Counted from the stretch's first letter, positions 28,172-38,098 are shown. The stretch: 64,000 bases of DNA from Nostoc sp. UHCC 0302 (GCF_038096175.1 NZ_CP151099.1:2606501-2670500), one strand, 5' to 3'. The notes: generated by a model not told the origin, from the letters alone. Numbers and translations are program-made.

Positions 28172-29710
28172 TTAGTGTAAAAAGTGACGCACACCAGTAA
28201 ACACCATTACTAAGCCGAGTTCATTAGCAGCTTTAATGGAATCTTTATCACGTAAACTTCCCCCTGGTTGAACAATGGCAGTAATTCCCGCCGCCGCCGC
28301 TGTTTTCACTGAATCATCGAAGGGAAAAAATCCATCGCTGGCAAGAAATGCGCCTCTAGCTTTGTTTCCAGCTTGTTCTAAGGCAATTTTAACCGAGCCA
28401 ACACGGTTCATTTGACCAGCACCAACTCCTAAAGTAGTACGATCGCCTGTAATAACTATGGCGTTCGATTTAACGTGCTTGCAAACTTTCCACGCAAATA
28501 ACAATTCTGCTAACTCCACAGGAGTGGGTTGACGTTCAGTGACTATTTGCCATTTACTAGTGTCAGCGTTCGCATCATCAGCAGCTTGGACAAGAAAACC
28601 ACCAGCGATCGCTTTGACTGTTTCTTTTGGCCCAGTAGCTAAATCTGCTAAAGTTAAAACGCGCACATTAGATTTTTTTGCCAGAATTTCTTGGGCGTCC
28701 TCTGCAATTGCTGGTGCTACCACGCATTCTAAAAATGTCTTAGTTAATTCTTGTGCAGTCGCAGCATCAATCGGACGGTTGAGTGCAACAATCCCACCAA
28801 ATGCCGAAACAGCATCCGCGTTAAAAGCTTTTTCATAAGCTTCTACCAGAGAATTTCCCAAAGCCACACCACAAGGATTAGTGTGTTTGAGAATTGCGGC
28901 GGCGGGGCTATCGGTGAATTCAGAAATTATCCGCCGTGCTGCTTCTAAATCCACCAAATTATTGTAACTGAGTTCTTTGCCTTGCAGTTTGGTAGCGGCT
29001 GCCCATCCAGTTGGGGTATTTCCAGTTTGATACCATCCAGCGCTTTGATGAGGATTTTCGCCGTAGCGTAGAGGTTGCAATTGCTGCCCGGAGAGGGTGT
29101 ACTGTGACGGTAGAGATTCCTGAGATTGACTGCTGAGATAAGAAGCGATCGCTTGGTCGTAGCTAGCAGTATGCAAAAATCCTTGTAGTGCTGACTTTTG
29201 ACGAAATTCTAGAGAAGGTTCGCCGTTATTTTGGCGTAACTCTTGCAAATACTCGTCATACTGTCCTGGATTAGACAATACTGTCAGATGGGCAAAGTTT
29301 TTTGATGCTGCCCTTAGCATTGCTGGGCCACCGATATCGATTTGTTCAATCGCTTCCGGTAAAGTTACCCCAGGTTTAGCAATAGTTTCCTCAAAAGGAT
29401 AGAGATTTACTACCACTAAATCAATCGGGCGAATTTGATTATTTTCTAAATCTGTTAAATCTTGCGCCACATCTCGCCGCGCTAAAATTCCCCCATGAAT
29501 CCGGGGATGCAGTGTTTTGACTCGGCCACCTAAAATTTCTGGAGAACCTGTATATTCAGCGACTTTTGTAACTGGTAACCCTGCATCCTTGAGGACTTGG
29601 GCTGTTCCCCCACTGCTGATTAAATCGAATTCAAATTCTTCAACCAAGCTACGGGCAAGGTCAACTAAACCAGTTTTGTTAGATACACTCAGCAGTGCCA
29701 GACGCGCCAT
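28172..29710 (-). CDS. purH: Bifunctional AICAR transformylase/IMP cyclohydrolase
   Basis: Carries out the last two steps of de novo purine synthesis. The N-terminal MGS-like IMP cyclohydrolase domain starts ARLALLSVSNKTGLVDLARSL and has GGRVKTLHP; the C-terminal transformylase domain has KHTNPCGVALG, the catalytic Lys-His region, and ASDGFFPFDDSV. Length of about 512 residues is normal. The ORF has ATGs at 29719 and 29710; MARLALLS at 29710 matches the family start. It is in the same direction as the HD gene downstream, separated by the hairpin array. Confidence 0.97.
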   Translation of the reverse strand: MARLALLSVSNKTGLVDLARSLVEEFEFDLISSGGTAQVLKDAGLPVTKVAEYTGSPEILGGRVKTLHPRIHGGILARRDVAQDLTDLENNQIRPIDLVVVNLYPFEETIAKPGVTLPEAIEQIDIGGPAMLRAASKNFAHLTVLSNPGQYDEYLQELRQNNGEPSLEFRQKSALQGFLHTASYDQAIASYLSSQSQESLPSQYTLSGQQLQPLRYGENPHQSAGWYQTGNTPTGWAAATKLQGKELSYNNLVDLEAARRIISEFTDSPAAAILKHTNPCGVALGNSLVEAYEKAFNADAVSAFGGIVALNRPIDAATAQELTKTFLECVVAPAIAEDAQEILAKKSNVRVLTLADLATGPKETVKAIAGGFLVQAADDANADTSKWQIVTERQPTPVELAELLFAWKVCKHVKSNAIVITGDRTTLGVGAGQMNRVGSVKIALEQAGNKARGAFLASDGFFPFDDSVKTAAAAGITAIVQPGGSLRDKDSIKAANELGLVMVFTGVRHFLH

Positions 29711-29871
29711 AATTCCCAAGGTTCCTTTGAAGTGAAAAAGTTGGGGCAGATGTTTATTTTACAAACCACCAAGAAACTAAGAGTACCAAGAAGGGGTAAG
29801 AAATGTGAAATTTCTCTTCCTGCCGTTGCATACTTAGCAATAAGACTGTCATTTGTCAGTTGCGAGTTACT

Positions 29872-29920
29872 AATGACCATTGACTAATGACTATTGACCA
29901 TTGACCATTGACCAATGACT
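29872..29920. repeat. Heptamer array overlapping a start codon
   Basis: Seven tandem heptamers of consensus A(A/T)TGAC(C/T). The last one, AATGACT (29914-29920), contains the ATG of the downstream esterase gene. There is no Shine-Dalgarno sequence between them. Confidence 0.85.
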
Positions 29921-30541
29921 AAAACTTTAGAATCTATCACCGTTTCCCCAAGCACAGGGCAAGAACCTAAAGGCTTAATTGTTACTCTACACGGTTGGGG
30001 TGCAAATGCTCAGGATGTGGCATCTTTATTGCCATTTTTCAACTTGCCAGATTATCACTTTGTCTTTCCTAATGCACCTTTTCCTTATCCCTATTCTCCT
30101 ATAGGGAGAGCATGGTACGACTTAAGTGCAGAAAATATGTATCAGGGTCTGCCAGAAAGTCGGCAATTGCTAATAGATTGGTTAGTATCTCTAGAGAGTA
30201 GCACTGGTGTACCTTTATCGCGCACCATTTTGAGTGGATTTTCTCAAGGCGGCGCAATGACTTTGGATGTGGGATTGAAGTTACCTTTTGCAGGTTTAGT
30301 TGTGATGAGTGGGTATTTACATCCCGGTGCAGCAACAGCAGCTAACAATGGTTTGACGCCAACTTTAATTACTCATGGAAGAAAAGATGAAGTTGTGCCA
30401 TTGCAAGCAGCCATAAAAGCACAGGCAACTTTAAAATCACTAGGAATCGCGGTAGATTACCACGAATTTGACATGGGACATGAAATCAGTCCACAAATGC
30501 TAGAAGTGCTACGAAATTTTGTTGTAAATGCAATTGGTTAA
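29915..30541 (+). CDS. Alpha/beta hydrolase, carboxylesterase/phospholipase type
   Basis: A 208-residue serine esterase of the phospholipase/carboxylesterase (EstB-like) group. The oxyanion region is LHGWGANAQDV, the nucleophile elbow GFSQGGAMTLD, the acid is in HGRKDEVVPLQ and the His in MGHEISPQML. Size and order are standard for cytosolic short-chain esterases. The start codon lies in the last unit of a heptamer array, so its translation signal is a repeat sequence. Confidence 0.92.
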   Translation: MTKTLESITVSPSTGQEPKGLIVTLHGWGANAQDVASLLPFFNLPDYHFVFPNAPFPYPYSPIGRAWYDLSAENMYQGLPESRQLLIDWLVSLESSTGVPLSRTILSGFSQGGAMTLDVGLKLPFAGLVVMSGYLHPGAATAANNGLTPTLITHGRKDEVVPLQAAIKAQATLKSLGIAVDYHEFDMGHEISPQMLEVLRNFVVNAIG

Positions 30542-30796
30542 TCAGGGTTACAAATTTTTTACAATTTCTGGTATAAATCCTGAAAAATTTCACGAAATCA
30601 ATGCTCTTAAATGAGTAATATATATTGGGTGGCTGCAAAAAAGCGCAACTTAACCCATGCTGAGGAGCCACTGCGATAAGGGAGTGTGGTCTTGGGGTTT
30701 CCCCCATGAACAACTGCCGAACCCGAAGGGTCTTGGGGTTTCCCCAAGTAGAGCAAGTGGCGTTGCTGAGTGCTGCATTAGGGAGGGGCAAGCATT
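30542..30796. repeat. Intergenic repeats with a CTTGGGG hairpin
   Basis: The segment holds two copies of TCTTGGGGTTTCCCC, the second as a perfect hairpin (CTTGGGG, 3-base loop, CCCCAAG, 30732-30748). A minus-strand frame across it is translated repeat and not a gene. Similar text is common between genes in Nostocales. Confidence 0.6.
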
Positions 30797-31009
30797 ATGA
30801 CAACTCTAAGCATTTCCCGGAAAGAAATTGCTGCCATGACTGCGACAGAAGTAGAACAGTTGGCTACACGTCTGGAGCTGGATAATTACAGTAATGCTTT
30901 TGAGGGTTTGAATGATTGGCATCTGCTACGCGCGATCGCGTTTCAGCGTCCTGAGTTAGTTGAACCCTATATCTACCTCTTAGACTTGGAACCCTACGAT
31001 GAGGCGTAA
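30797..31009 (+). CDS. DUF2555 protein
   Basis: A 70-residue protein of the cyanobacterial DUF2555 family: ISRKEIAAMTATEVEQLATRL, then DNYSNAFEGLNDWHLLRAIAFQRPELVEPYIYLLDLEPYDEA. Its function is not established. It lies 100 bp upstream of coaBC, a neighbourhood common in cyanobacteria, with a GTTAGGA heptamer array between them. Confidence 0.9.
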   Translation: MTTLSISRKEIAAMTATEVEQLATRLELDNYSNAFEGLNDWHLLRAIAFQRPELVEPYIYLLDLEPYDEA

Positions 31010-31020
31010 CGATTTGCTTA

Positions 31021-31052
31021 GTTAGGAGTTAGGAGTTAGGAGTTAGGAGTTA
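31021..31052. repeat. STRR heptamers (GTTAGGA)
   Basis: Four perfect tandem GTTAGGA heptamers between the DUF2555 gene and coaBC. Confidence 0.9.
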
Positions 31053-31109
31053 AATGTTAATATTTCCAACCTCTGACTCTTTGTAACTAATCACTCCTAG
31101 TTCTTTACT

Positions 31110-32321
31110 ATGTCAAATCCCAAATTAAAAAGGGTTCTAGTTGGTGTAGGCGGCGGTATTGCCGCCTACAAAGTTTGTGAACTAGTTTCAACATTATTTA
31201 AATCTGGGGTGGAAGTTCGAGTCATCCTCACCGATTCGGCACAAAAGTTTGTCACGCCTTTGACTTTAGCCACTCTATCGCGTCATCCTGCATACACAGA
31301 TAATGATTTTTGGCAAGCAACTCACTCTCGCCCTTTACATATCGAGTTAGGTGAATGGGCAGATGTCATAGTAATTGCCCCTTTAACAGCTAATACACTA
31401 GCAAAGTTAGCCTACGGCATGGCTGATAATTTGCTCACAAATACTGTGCTGGCTTCTACTTGTCCTGTACTTTTAGCGCCAGCAATGAATACAGATATGT
31501 GGGAACAGTTAACGGTGCAGCGGAATTGGCAACAGCTATTGCTAGATAGCCGATATCATGGAATGAGTACAGCATCAGGTTTACTAGCGTGCGATCGCGT
31601 TGGTGCTGGTAGGTTGGCAGAACCCCCGGAAATTTTGGCTTATATTCAATCGTTGTTGCACACTCAAGGCAAACGAGATTTAGCAGGAAAAAGGGTATTA
31701 ATTAGTGCTGGGGGAACGCGGGAGCATTTTGACCCAGTGAGGTTTATTGGCAATCCCTCCACAGGTAAAATGGGATTGGCTTTAGCACAAGCGGCACTTC
31801 ACCGAGGGGCAAGCGTTACAATGGTAAACTGCCCAGCTAGTTGGGACGTACCATTGGGAGTGCAAGCAATTTCTGTTCTCAGTGCAGACCAAATGCAGCA
31901 GGCAATGCTAGAGTATTTTCCTAACGCTGATCTAATTGTGATGTCGGCAGCAGTAGCGGATGTCAAACCCAAGGATTATAGTACAGAAAAATTACCCAAG
32001 CGATCGCTGCCTCAAGTCTTACCTTTAGAACCTGTACCAGATATCATCGCCCAATTAGGACAACACAAACAACCGCATCAACTGCTAATTGGGTTTGCAG
32101 CACAGACTGGGGATATTGTTACGCCTGCAATGGAAAAATTGCAAAGTAAAAAATTGGATGCTATTGTTGCTAATCCTATCGATCAACCTGATAGTGGTTT
32201 TGGCAGTGATCAAAATCAAGCGATCGTTTTAGATAAGCAAGGGCGTCAACTAGAAATTACACCTTGTTCTAAATTAGAAATGGCGCATCAACTATTTGAT
32301 TTTGTGATTACAGATAATTAG
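31110..32321 (+). CDS. coaBC: Phosphopantothenoylcysteine decarboxylase/synthase
   Basis: A 403-residue bifunctional enzyme of coenzyme A synthesis. The N-terminal flavodoxin-like decarboxylase half (CoaC) has [15 protein letters not shown], the catalytic His region, PAMNTDMW and the Cys segment [14 protein letters not shown]. The C-terminal half (CoaB) has [38 protein letters not shown] and GFAAQTGD. Length is standard. It probably shares a transcript with the DUF2555 gene. Confidence 0.96.
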   Translation: MSNPKLKRVLVGVGGGIAAYKVCELVSTLFKSGVEVRVILTDSAQKFVTPLTLATLSRHPAYTDNDFWQATHSRPLHIELGEWADVIVIAPLTANTLAKLAYGMADNLLTNTVLASTCPVLLAPAMNTDMWEQLTVQRNWQQLLLDSRYHGMSTASGLLACDRVGAGRLAEPPEILAYIQSLLHTQGKRDLAGKRVLISAGGTREHFDPVRFIGNPSTGKMGLALAQAALHRGASVTMVNCPASWDVPLGVQAISVLSADQMQQAMLEYFPNADLIVMSAAVADVKPKDYSTEKLPKRSLPQVLPLEPVPDIIAQLGQHKQPHQLLIGFAAQTGDIVTPAMEKLQSKKLDAIVANPIDQPDSGFGSDQNQAIVLDKQGRQLEITPCSKLEMAHQLFDFVITDN

Positions 32322-32711
32322 AAAATGTTTGAAAGCCACAGATTCTCTACTTTTAAAAAGTTTGGTCTGCCGCTTTCAATCTGGATGGAAAGAAGCCTGC
32401 CAGCGGCAGTCAGGACAGCACAATCAATATTTGGTGAGTATCTCCACGATAAAGCTAATTTATGGAGATACTTTCACCGATAATTTAATTAAGTCGAGTT
32501 ATTGTAAGTTCGACTTGTGCAATTGGGTTTTACGTACTGCGGTAAACTCCTATGGGCATAATTGCGCTGGCTTCCGATAGGAGAAGGATAAGAGGCGATC
32601 GCCCTCGTTAGCTATATCATTTGAGCAGACGACGGCTGGCGTTATAGATTAATAGATGTATCTGCAATACCGGACTTGTTCTGGCTTGGTTTCAATAGCA
32701 AAGGTTTGGAG
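32322..32711. other. Structured spacer with four consecutive hairpins
   Basis: Four inverted repeats in a row: arms at 32367-32374/32402-32409 (CTGCCGCT), 32433-32446/32463-32478 (14-bp stem with a 2-base bulge), 32491-32497/32510-32516 (AAGTCGA) and 32547-32553/32577-32583 (CTCCTAT). An 83-codon frame at 32329-32580 crosses them but has no recognisable motif. This could be an unknown structured RNA or the remains of a mobile element. Confidence 0.5.
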
Positions 32712-34199
32712 ATGTCTACTTTATCAGAAACTTCTATTATTGCGGCGATCGTGCTGGTAGCTTTCGGCATTTTGGGCTGGGGCTTTTATCGCGCCAGACC
32801 TTTTGGTAAGCTGGGAATCTTAGCCTGGTTACAGTCGGTGGTGTTGATGGCTCCTTGGTTGCTGTTTTTTGGACTGTTTGCAGCCGGGATTTATATCAAT
32901 ATAGTGGGTATATTATTCTTGGTGGTGGGTTCTGCTGGGTTGTACATCTTTTTGGGAAAACGATTACGCGCAGCTGGACAAGAAGCCATACTTAAGCAGC
33001 GGGCAACCGAAAGGCTTAGTGCTAATTCCTCCGCTGAAGCAAATTCTACACAGTCAGCAGTAACTGTAGAACTAAAACCAGAAGTCCTGCCGATACCTGA
33101 AGATGACTTGAGCGCAATTAAAGGCATTTTCGGTATTGACACGTTTTTTGCCACAGAAACGATCGCTTATCAAGATGGAGCCATTTTTAAAGGCAATTTG
33201 CGAGGAGAACCAGAGGAGGTTCACAACCGTTTAACAGCAAGTTTACAAGCACGTCTTGGCGAGCAATATCGCCTGTTTTTAGTAGAAAACACAGATGGTA
33301 AACCCGTGGTGATTGTCCTGCCGAGCCGCAATGATCCCCGTCCGATGTTACTATCACAGAAAGCCTTTGCGGGTATCTTATTAGTAGCGACAATCGCCAC
33401 AAGTTTAGAAGCCGCAGGTTTACTCCTGAATTTTGATTTCTTTGCCAATCCAGAACGGGTTACACAAGCTTTGCCGATAGGTGCTGGGATATTTGCGATT
33501 TTGGTAGTACATGAAATTGGGCATTGGTTACTTGCTCGACGTCACAAAATCCGCCTTAGCTGGCCATACTTTCTACCCGCTGTACAAATTGGCTCCTTTG
33601 GCGCAATTACCCGTTTTGAATCCTTGTTACCCAACCGCAAGGTACTATTTGATATTGCTTTGGCAGGGCCAGCCGCAGGTGGTATTGTTTCTTTACTAAT
33701 GTTGATCACTGGTTTACTGCTTTCCCACCCTGGTAGTTTATTTCAATTGCCAAATCAGTTTTTCCAAGGCTCGATTTTGGTAGGAAGCTTAGCACGAGTT
33801 GTCCTTGGTTCAGCTTTGCAGTCACCTTTAGTAAGCATCCATCCTCTCGTGGTGATTGGTTGGCTAGGATTAACAATCAACGCTTTGAACTTAATGCCCG
33901 CTGGACAGCTAGATGGAGGACGTATCGTTCAAGCGATTTATGGACGCAAAACTGCAAGAAGGGCAACAGTAGCAACTTTAATTTTGTTGGCGCTAGTCTC
34001 TCTCGGTAATGTTATTGCCATGTACTGGGCGATCGTAATTTTCTTCTTACAACGGGAGCAAGAACGCCCCAGCTTGAATGAAATCAGTGAACCCGATGAT
34101 GCCAGAGCCGCTTTAGGTCTTTTGGCTCTATTCTTAATGATTGCGACTCTTCTCCCTCTGACTCCCGGCTTGGCTGGGCGTTTGGGAATAGGAAGTTAG
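32712..34199 (+). CDS. Site-2-type intramembrane metalloprotease, EGY-like
   Basis: An M50 zinc protease of 495 residues with several membrane helices. The zinc motif is VVHEIGHWLLARRH and the third ligand is in NLMPAGQLDGGRI. The segment IFKGNLRGEP matches the GNLRGE signature of the EGY subgroup, found in cyanobacteria and plastids and acting at thylakoid or plasma membranes. The ORF opens at 32676; MSTLSETSI at 32712 is the better start because it leads directly into the first helix. The target is unknown. Confidence 0.92.
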   Translation: MSTLSETSIIAAIVLVAFGILGWGFYRARPFGKLGILAWLQSVVLMAPWLLFFGLFAAGIYINIVGILFLVVGSAGLYIFLGKRLRAAGQEAILKQRATERLSANSSAEANSTQSAVTVELKPEVLPIPEDDLSAIKGIFGIDTFFATETIAYQDGAIFKGNLRGEPEEVHNRLTASLQARLGEQYRLFLVENTDGKPVVIVLPSRNDPRPMLLSQKAFAGILLVATIATSLEAAGLLLNFDFFANPERVTQALPIGAGIFAILVVHEIGHWLLARRHKIRLSWPYFLPAVQIGSFGAITRFESLLPNRKVLFDIALAGPAAGGIVSLLMLITGLLLSHPGSLFQLPNQFFQGSILVGSLARVVLGSALQSPLVSIHPLVVIGWLGLTINALNLMPAGQLDGGRIVQAIYGRKTARRATVATLILLALVSLGNVIAMYWAIVIFFLQREQERPSLNEISEPDDARAALGLLALFLMIATLLPLTPGLAGRLGIGS

Positions 34200-34301
34200 G
34201 AGGTAGGGTATTGAGAGTGCTGAGTTAGGAGTGAGGAGTTAGGAGTCAAGAGTTTTTCTCCCCTTGCTCCCTGCTCCCCTGCCCCCTGCCCCTTCATCCC
34301 C

Positions 34302-35582
34302 CTACGGTTTCCAATCTGCTAGCAAATTTGGGTAAGTCGTTGGGGTTGGGAAGATTTTTCGGAAAGCAGACTGGCGTTGTTGCGGGTTTTCTTTGCTCAT
34401 GTTCCAGAGGGTTTCATAGAAAAAGAAAGAGACACCGGCAAAGTTGCGATCGCGTACTTTTTGCACTTGTGTCTCTATCTGTTGCATCGGTATAGATTTG
34501 TTTTTCAAACCAGCCAAAATACCTACGCTCACAGGAATATGTTTCTTTGCAGCTTGGACTTCTGGGTACTCTAATTCACTAATAAATACATTTAAGTTAT
34601 CTCGGTATATCTGCAACACCAAGTCTTCGATAATTCCCATCCGTTCCCATTTCTGCCAATCTGCTAAAAAGAAGTCGTAGGAGAAACGCTGAGGATTTGG
34701 CGCAACAGAAACGATGCAATCTTTTTTAGTGGCTTTGATGGCTTTAAATACCCGCTTTGTGAAGTCGGTAATTTTGTTTGCTCTCCAGCGCACCCATTCT
34801 GGATCTTGCGGGTTTCTTGAGGGCGCTTTTCCACGATGTTCTTTTTTGTACAGTGCCACTGTGTAAGCATCGTATCCCAATATCGATGGCAAGCCGAAAT
34901 GGTCATCAAATTGAATACCGTCGATGTCGTAGTTTCTGACGATTTCAATAATTAAATCTTGGATGAATTGTTGTACTTCTGGGCGAAAGGGATTTAGCCA
35001 AACCCGATTATGTGTTCCTTCTTTGACAATTCGGCTACCATCGCTGCGACTGGTGAGCCATTGGGGACGATTTTTGGCTAGCAGGGAATCAGCTGGAGCC
35101 ATGAAACCAAATTCAAACCAGGGAATGACTGTTAGCCCTTGCTGATGCCCCACATTGACCATTTCTTTGAGTATGTCTCGCCCTTGCAGCCCCGGTGTGG
35201 GATCAAGCGATCGCCCAATAACTCTGGCAGCCACTTTGCTGGGATATAATGTATACCCCCAATTCCAAACCGCTGGATATATAGTGTTAAAGTTTAGTTG
35301 ATCAAGGCGTTGCAAAGAACCTTTAAGGCGATCGCTCGAAAACAGCACATCACTATCAATATTTGTTAACCATACCCCCCTTAGCTCAGATGCTGGCGAT
35401 TGCGCCAAGCGCAATGCCGGAGACAATCGCTGTCCCATGATTTGAGCGTTCAGAGGAAACGATAGCATTACCGTAGCTAACACACTCAAGGTAACGATTA
35501 TGGCAAATAATCCTGGCTTTCTACTTTGGCGAAAATTCCGCCAAGGATGAAACTCAACACACCACTTTACAAACCTGTTCAT
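34302..35582 (-). CDS. GHL10/DUF187-type glycoside hydrolase, secreted
   Basis: A 426-residue protein with an uncleaved or cleaved N-terminal membrane segment (residues about 25-47), then a (beta/alpha)8 domain of the GHL10 (DUF187) group: ELRGVWLTNIDSDVLFS, FNTIYPAVWNWGYTLYPS, GLTVIPWFEFGF, YDIDGIQFDDHFG (catalytic acidic region) and DLVLQIYRDN. Family members are linked to cell-wall or polysaccharide hydrolysis, with unproven substrates. It is probably exported and acts in the periplasm. Confidence 0.85.
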   Translation of the reverse strand: MNRFVKWCVEFHPWRNFRQSRKPGLFAIIVTLSVLATVMLSFPLNAQIMGQRLSPALRLAQSPASELRGVWLTNIDSDVLFSSDRLKGSLQRLDQLNFNTIYPAVWNWGYTLYPSKVAARVIGRSLDPTPGLQGRDILKEMVNVGHQQGLTVIPWFEFGFMAPADSLLAKNRPQWLTSRSDGSRIVKEGTHNRVWLNPFRPEVQQFIQDLIIEIVRNYDIDGIQFDDHFGLPSILGYDAYTVALYKKEHRGKAPSRNPQDPEWVRWRANKITDFTKRVFKAIKATKKDCIVSVAPNPQRFSYDFFLADWQKWERMGIIEDLVLQIYRDNLNVFISELEYPEVQAAKKHIPVSVGILAGLKNKSIPMQQIETQVQKVRDRNFAGVSFFFYETLWNMSKENPQQRQSAFRKIFPTPTTYPNLLADWKP

Positions 35583-36023
35583 AATTAGCTACAAACTTCA
35601 TCAAAATTATGAACAATGACTGAGATAACTGGGCAGAAGTTGCGTTTCCCTTCATATAAGCCAGTAACTAATTAAGTTTTATCCCACTTCTCGATATTTA
35701 TTTTACCGTTTATACTTAGTGTGTATTTTAACTATATTTATTAAGCTTTGTACTTAATTGCTGACAGAGATGACATTTTAGAGATTAGGATGATAGTTGA
35801 GTGCTAACTTAGCTTTTGCTCTCTTTGGTTTACACGAATTTGACATTACTTGCCAATTATCCGTTGACTGTATAGTTGCTGATCAGATATGAGTCAGATT
35901 ATGCTAGGTATCACAGAGAAAATACTATCCCAATATCTGGGTAACACTTTTGAGTAAAAGTTAACAGGGTAGAATAGCTGAATATCGCTCAGCTATTTTT
36001 AAAATAAAAAGCAGGATTTTTTA
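35583..36023. other. Spacer, nothing recognised
   Basis: AT-rich DNA between the divergent GHL10 gene and the 167-residue hypothetical gene. I see no gene or repeat of note in it. Confidence 0.5.
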
Positions 36024-36527
36024 ATGATAAGCTCAAGTGATTCGGAAAATAGCATGATCAGTACCACAGCCGCCACTAAGAGATTAGCGAGGGCGATCGC
36101 GGTTTCTGATGGAGAGTTTTCACTGTTATTAGCCTGTTGTAACTCTGTTAAAAACCAGCAACAAATACTGAATTTGTTAACAGAATTTTCATCAACAGGC
36201 ATTCAAGAAATCCTGCTCTCCCCTGACGCCCAAACACTTTACACAACTATCACAACTACAATTGGCACTACCCAACCAGAAGCTTTGATGGTGCGGGGTT
36301 TAGAATCTGTGGTAGAAATTAATCAACTAATCAGCAGCGCCAATCTGATGCGGAACGAGTTTCGCAAACAATTTCATTTTCCCCTAATTTTGTGGGTCAA
36401 TGATGAAATTCTTCGTAAGTTAGTCTGGCTAGCACCTGATTTGAAAGACTGGGCAGCCTGTACTATTAGATTTGATGCCCTAAGTAATCAATTAATGGAA
36501 TCTGAACAACAAGCTATTAGCGCCTAA
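36024..36527 (+). CDS. Orphan N-terminal domain of a TPR/ATPase-type protein
   Basis: A 167-residue protein. Its pattern (GEFSLLLACCNSVKNQQQI, then PEALMVRGLESV, then a strand with FPLILWVNDEIL and LVWLAPDLKDWAA) matches the N-terminal domain that precedes ATPase or TPR parts in large cyanobacterial proteins. Here it ends soon after, without those parts, so it is either a stand-alone domain or a remnant. I do not know its function. Confidence 0.5.
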   Translation: MISSSDSENSMISTTAATKRLARAIAVSDGEFSLLLACCNSVKNQQQILNLLTEFSSTGIQEILLSPDAQTLYTTITTTIGTTQPEALMVRGLESVVEINQLISSANLMRNEFRKQFHFPLILWVNDEILRKLVWLAPDLKDWAACTIRFDALSNQLMESEQQAISA

Positions 36528-37086
36528 AACCGCTTCAGATTATTTTAAATTTTGGCATTGCTGATAGATTGGGGTATATGGAGGCAGTGGTGAGACAGTA
36601 CTGCAAAAAAAGGACTTGTTATTAGATATCTTCTTTTACAACGCTACATAAATTTATTGTAAATGTTAAGGAACAAACAATCAGTACATAAGCGTCTGTA
36701 TTTATATCTGCCTAAGCAGAAGACAGATGCTAATTCACGTTTGATTTGATAGATTCGTAGTTGACACTTTAGCGAAGAGGACGCCAACTACGAACAGCAT
36801 ATACTCTTCAATTTTTCGTTGACAGAGTAGTAGTTTAGTTTCGGGTGTTCCTGAAATAAGTAGAAATGCGGCTTAATCGAGATTTGTTATGTAATTGCGT
36901 AAATCTCTGAATTATCTGAGATAAGTTAAAAAAGATTCCGATCTGGAAAACCGGATATTATACTTTTATCTGCCAATGCTTTCTTTTGCCATTACTTACT
37001 AGTTATTGTTACTTTGCCTTTTGGCCAGTAACTAATAACAAATAAGTAGTAGACACTGGTTAATTACTAATGTGAATCACTTTACT
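36528..37086. other. Spacer with an inverted repeat
   Basis: No gene is supported. A 10-bp inverted repeat lies at 36754-36763 and 36785-36794 (TTCGTAGTTG and CAACTACGAA). Confidence 0.6.
36754..36794. repeat. 10-bp inverted repeat (TTCGTAGTTG)
   Basis: Perfect arms with a 21-base spacer, about 290 bp upstream of the secreted-protein gene. It could be a dispersed palindrome or an operator. No T-run follows. Confidence 0.55.
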
Positions 37087-37953
37087 ATGAACAATCTCCT
37101 AAAAAGCAAATATACTACCAATCAAAGACGAGTTCTCACTGCTTTTGTTTTGACTGCTATTTTGTCGGTTGGTAGTGGATTAACACTAATAAAAAGTGCT
37201 TCTGCTGATTCTACAAATCTCTCACTAGAAAGAACCAATCAATTTTTAATTAGTAGCCTGCCAGCAAATTTACCAGAATCTGTCAAAAATGCGGTTTTGC
37301 AAGCTGCATCTGAGCGTTTGCAAATTCCAGTTTCCCAACTAACTATCATTAAAGCTCAAAAGCAAACTTGGAGAGATGGCTGTTTAGAATTGCCTAATGT
37401 TGACGAATTCTGTACCCAAGCTTTAGTCCCAGGTTGGCAAGTAGTTGTTGGTGAGAGAAAGCAAAGCTTGGTTTATCACACCAATCAAACAGGTTCTGCA
37501 ATTAGGTTAAATGAAAAGGCTAGCGATAGTACACTGCGCCCTGTCTCAATTCCCGCAAGTGAGTTACCACCACCATTAGATCAAGGTGTGGTATTTCGGG
37601 AAATCTCTAGTGGAGGCATAACTGGCAGAACATACGAAACTGTTTTGCTTAATGATGGGCGTTTGATTCGGGTACGGATTGGTGATGCTAATGATTCTGA
37701 GCGTAGTGTTCGCCGCGTTTCTGTAAGATTAGTGCAACAGTTTGAACGATTATTAGAGAAAAAGAAATTTGCTGAATTCAAAAATTTGAGTTATCCAGCA
37801 CCTAACGGTTCTGCTGATTTCATTACTTACACTCTTACCAGCCAAGAGGGTACAGTTCAGTACAACGATATTTCTCAAAATCAGCTACCAAAGAAATTAC
37901 AGTCAGTGATAGCAGCTTGGAATCGAATTGCAGCTAGTGCAGAGAATTTATAA
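37087..37953 (+). CDS. Secreted protein, cyanobacterial, unknown function
   Basis: A protein of about 288 residues with a signal peptide (MNNLLKSKYTTNQRRVL, hydrophobic core, cut near SASA/DST). The mature part has a helical segment (LPESVKNAVLQAASERLQIP) and a conserved-looking strand pair WRDGCLELPNVDEFCTQ and VPGWQVVVGER, with Cys residues that may pair. The second half has a beta segment ETVLLNDGRLIRVRI. I recognise the layout as common in cyanobacteria but not a named family. ATG 37087 is chosen over 37072. Confidence 0.7.
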   Translation: MNNLLKSKYTTNQRRVLTAFVLTAILSVGSGLTLIKSASADSTNLSLERTNQFLISSLPANLPESVKNAVLQAASERLQIPVSQLTIIKAQKQTWRDGCLELPNVDEFCTQALVPGWQVVVGERKQSLVYHTNQTGSAIRLNEKASDSTLRPVSIPASELPPPLDQGVVFREISSGGITGRTYETVLLNDGRLIRVRIGDANDSERSVRRVSVRLVQQFERLLEKKKFAEFKNLSYPAPNGSADFITYTLTSQEGTVQYNDISQNQLPKKLQSVIAAWNRIAASAENL

Positions 37954-37981
37954 AGCAATACGGTTCAGTTAATGATTGTTA

Positions 37982-38010
37982 GTAGAGACGTTGCACTGCA
38001 ATGTCTCTAC
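37982..38010. repeat. Palindromic repeat, family B, copy 1
   Basis: GTAGAGAC and GTCTCTAC arms with nearly complementary inner parts (TTGCA, TGCAA). A second copy is at 49074-49102. It lies just after a stop codon and could act as a weak terminator. Confidence 0.7.
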
Positions 38011-38098
38011 ATCGATATATTAGCCATGCAAACTCTCTGATATTATTTCACCAAATAAGTAGCTCAACCTAAAAAATCTAACCTAAAAAATCTAAGAT

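Noticed and set aside
30486-30791. Minus-strand frame of 101 codons
   Set aside because: It is translated from intergenic repeats (CTTGGGG hairpin) and matches no protein family.
32329-32580. Plus-strand frame of 83 codons
   Set aside because: It coincides with four hairpins and has no motif; structure explains the segment better than coding.
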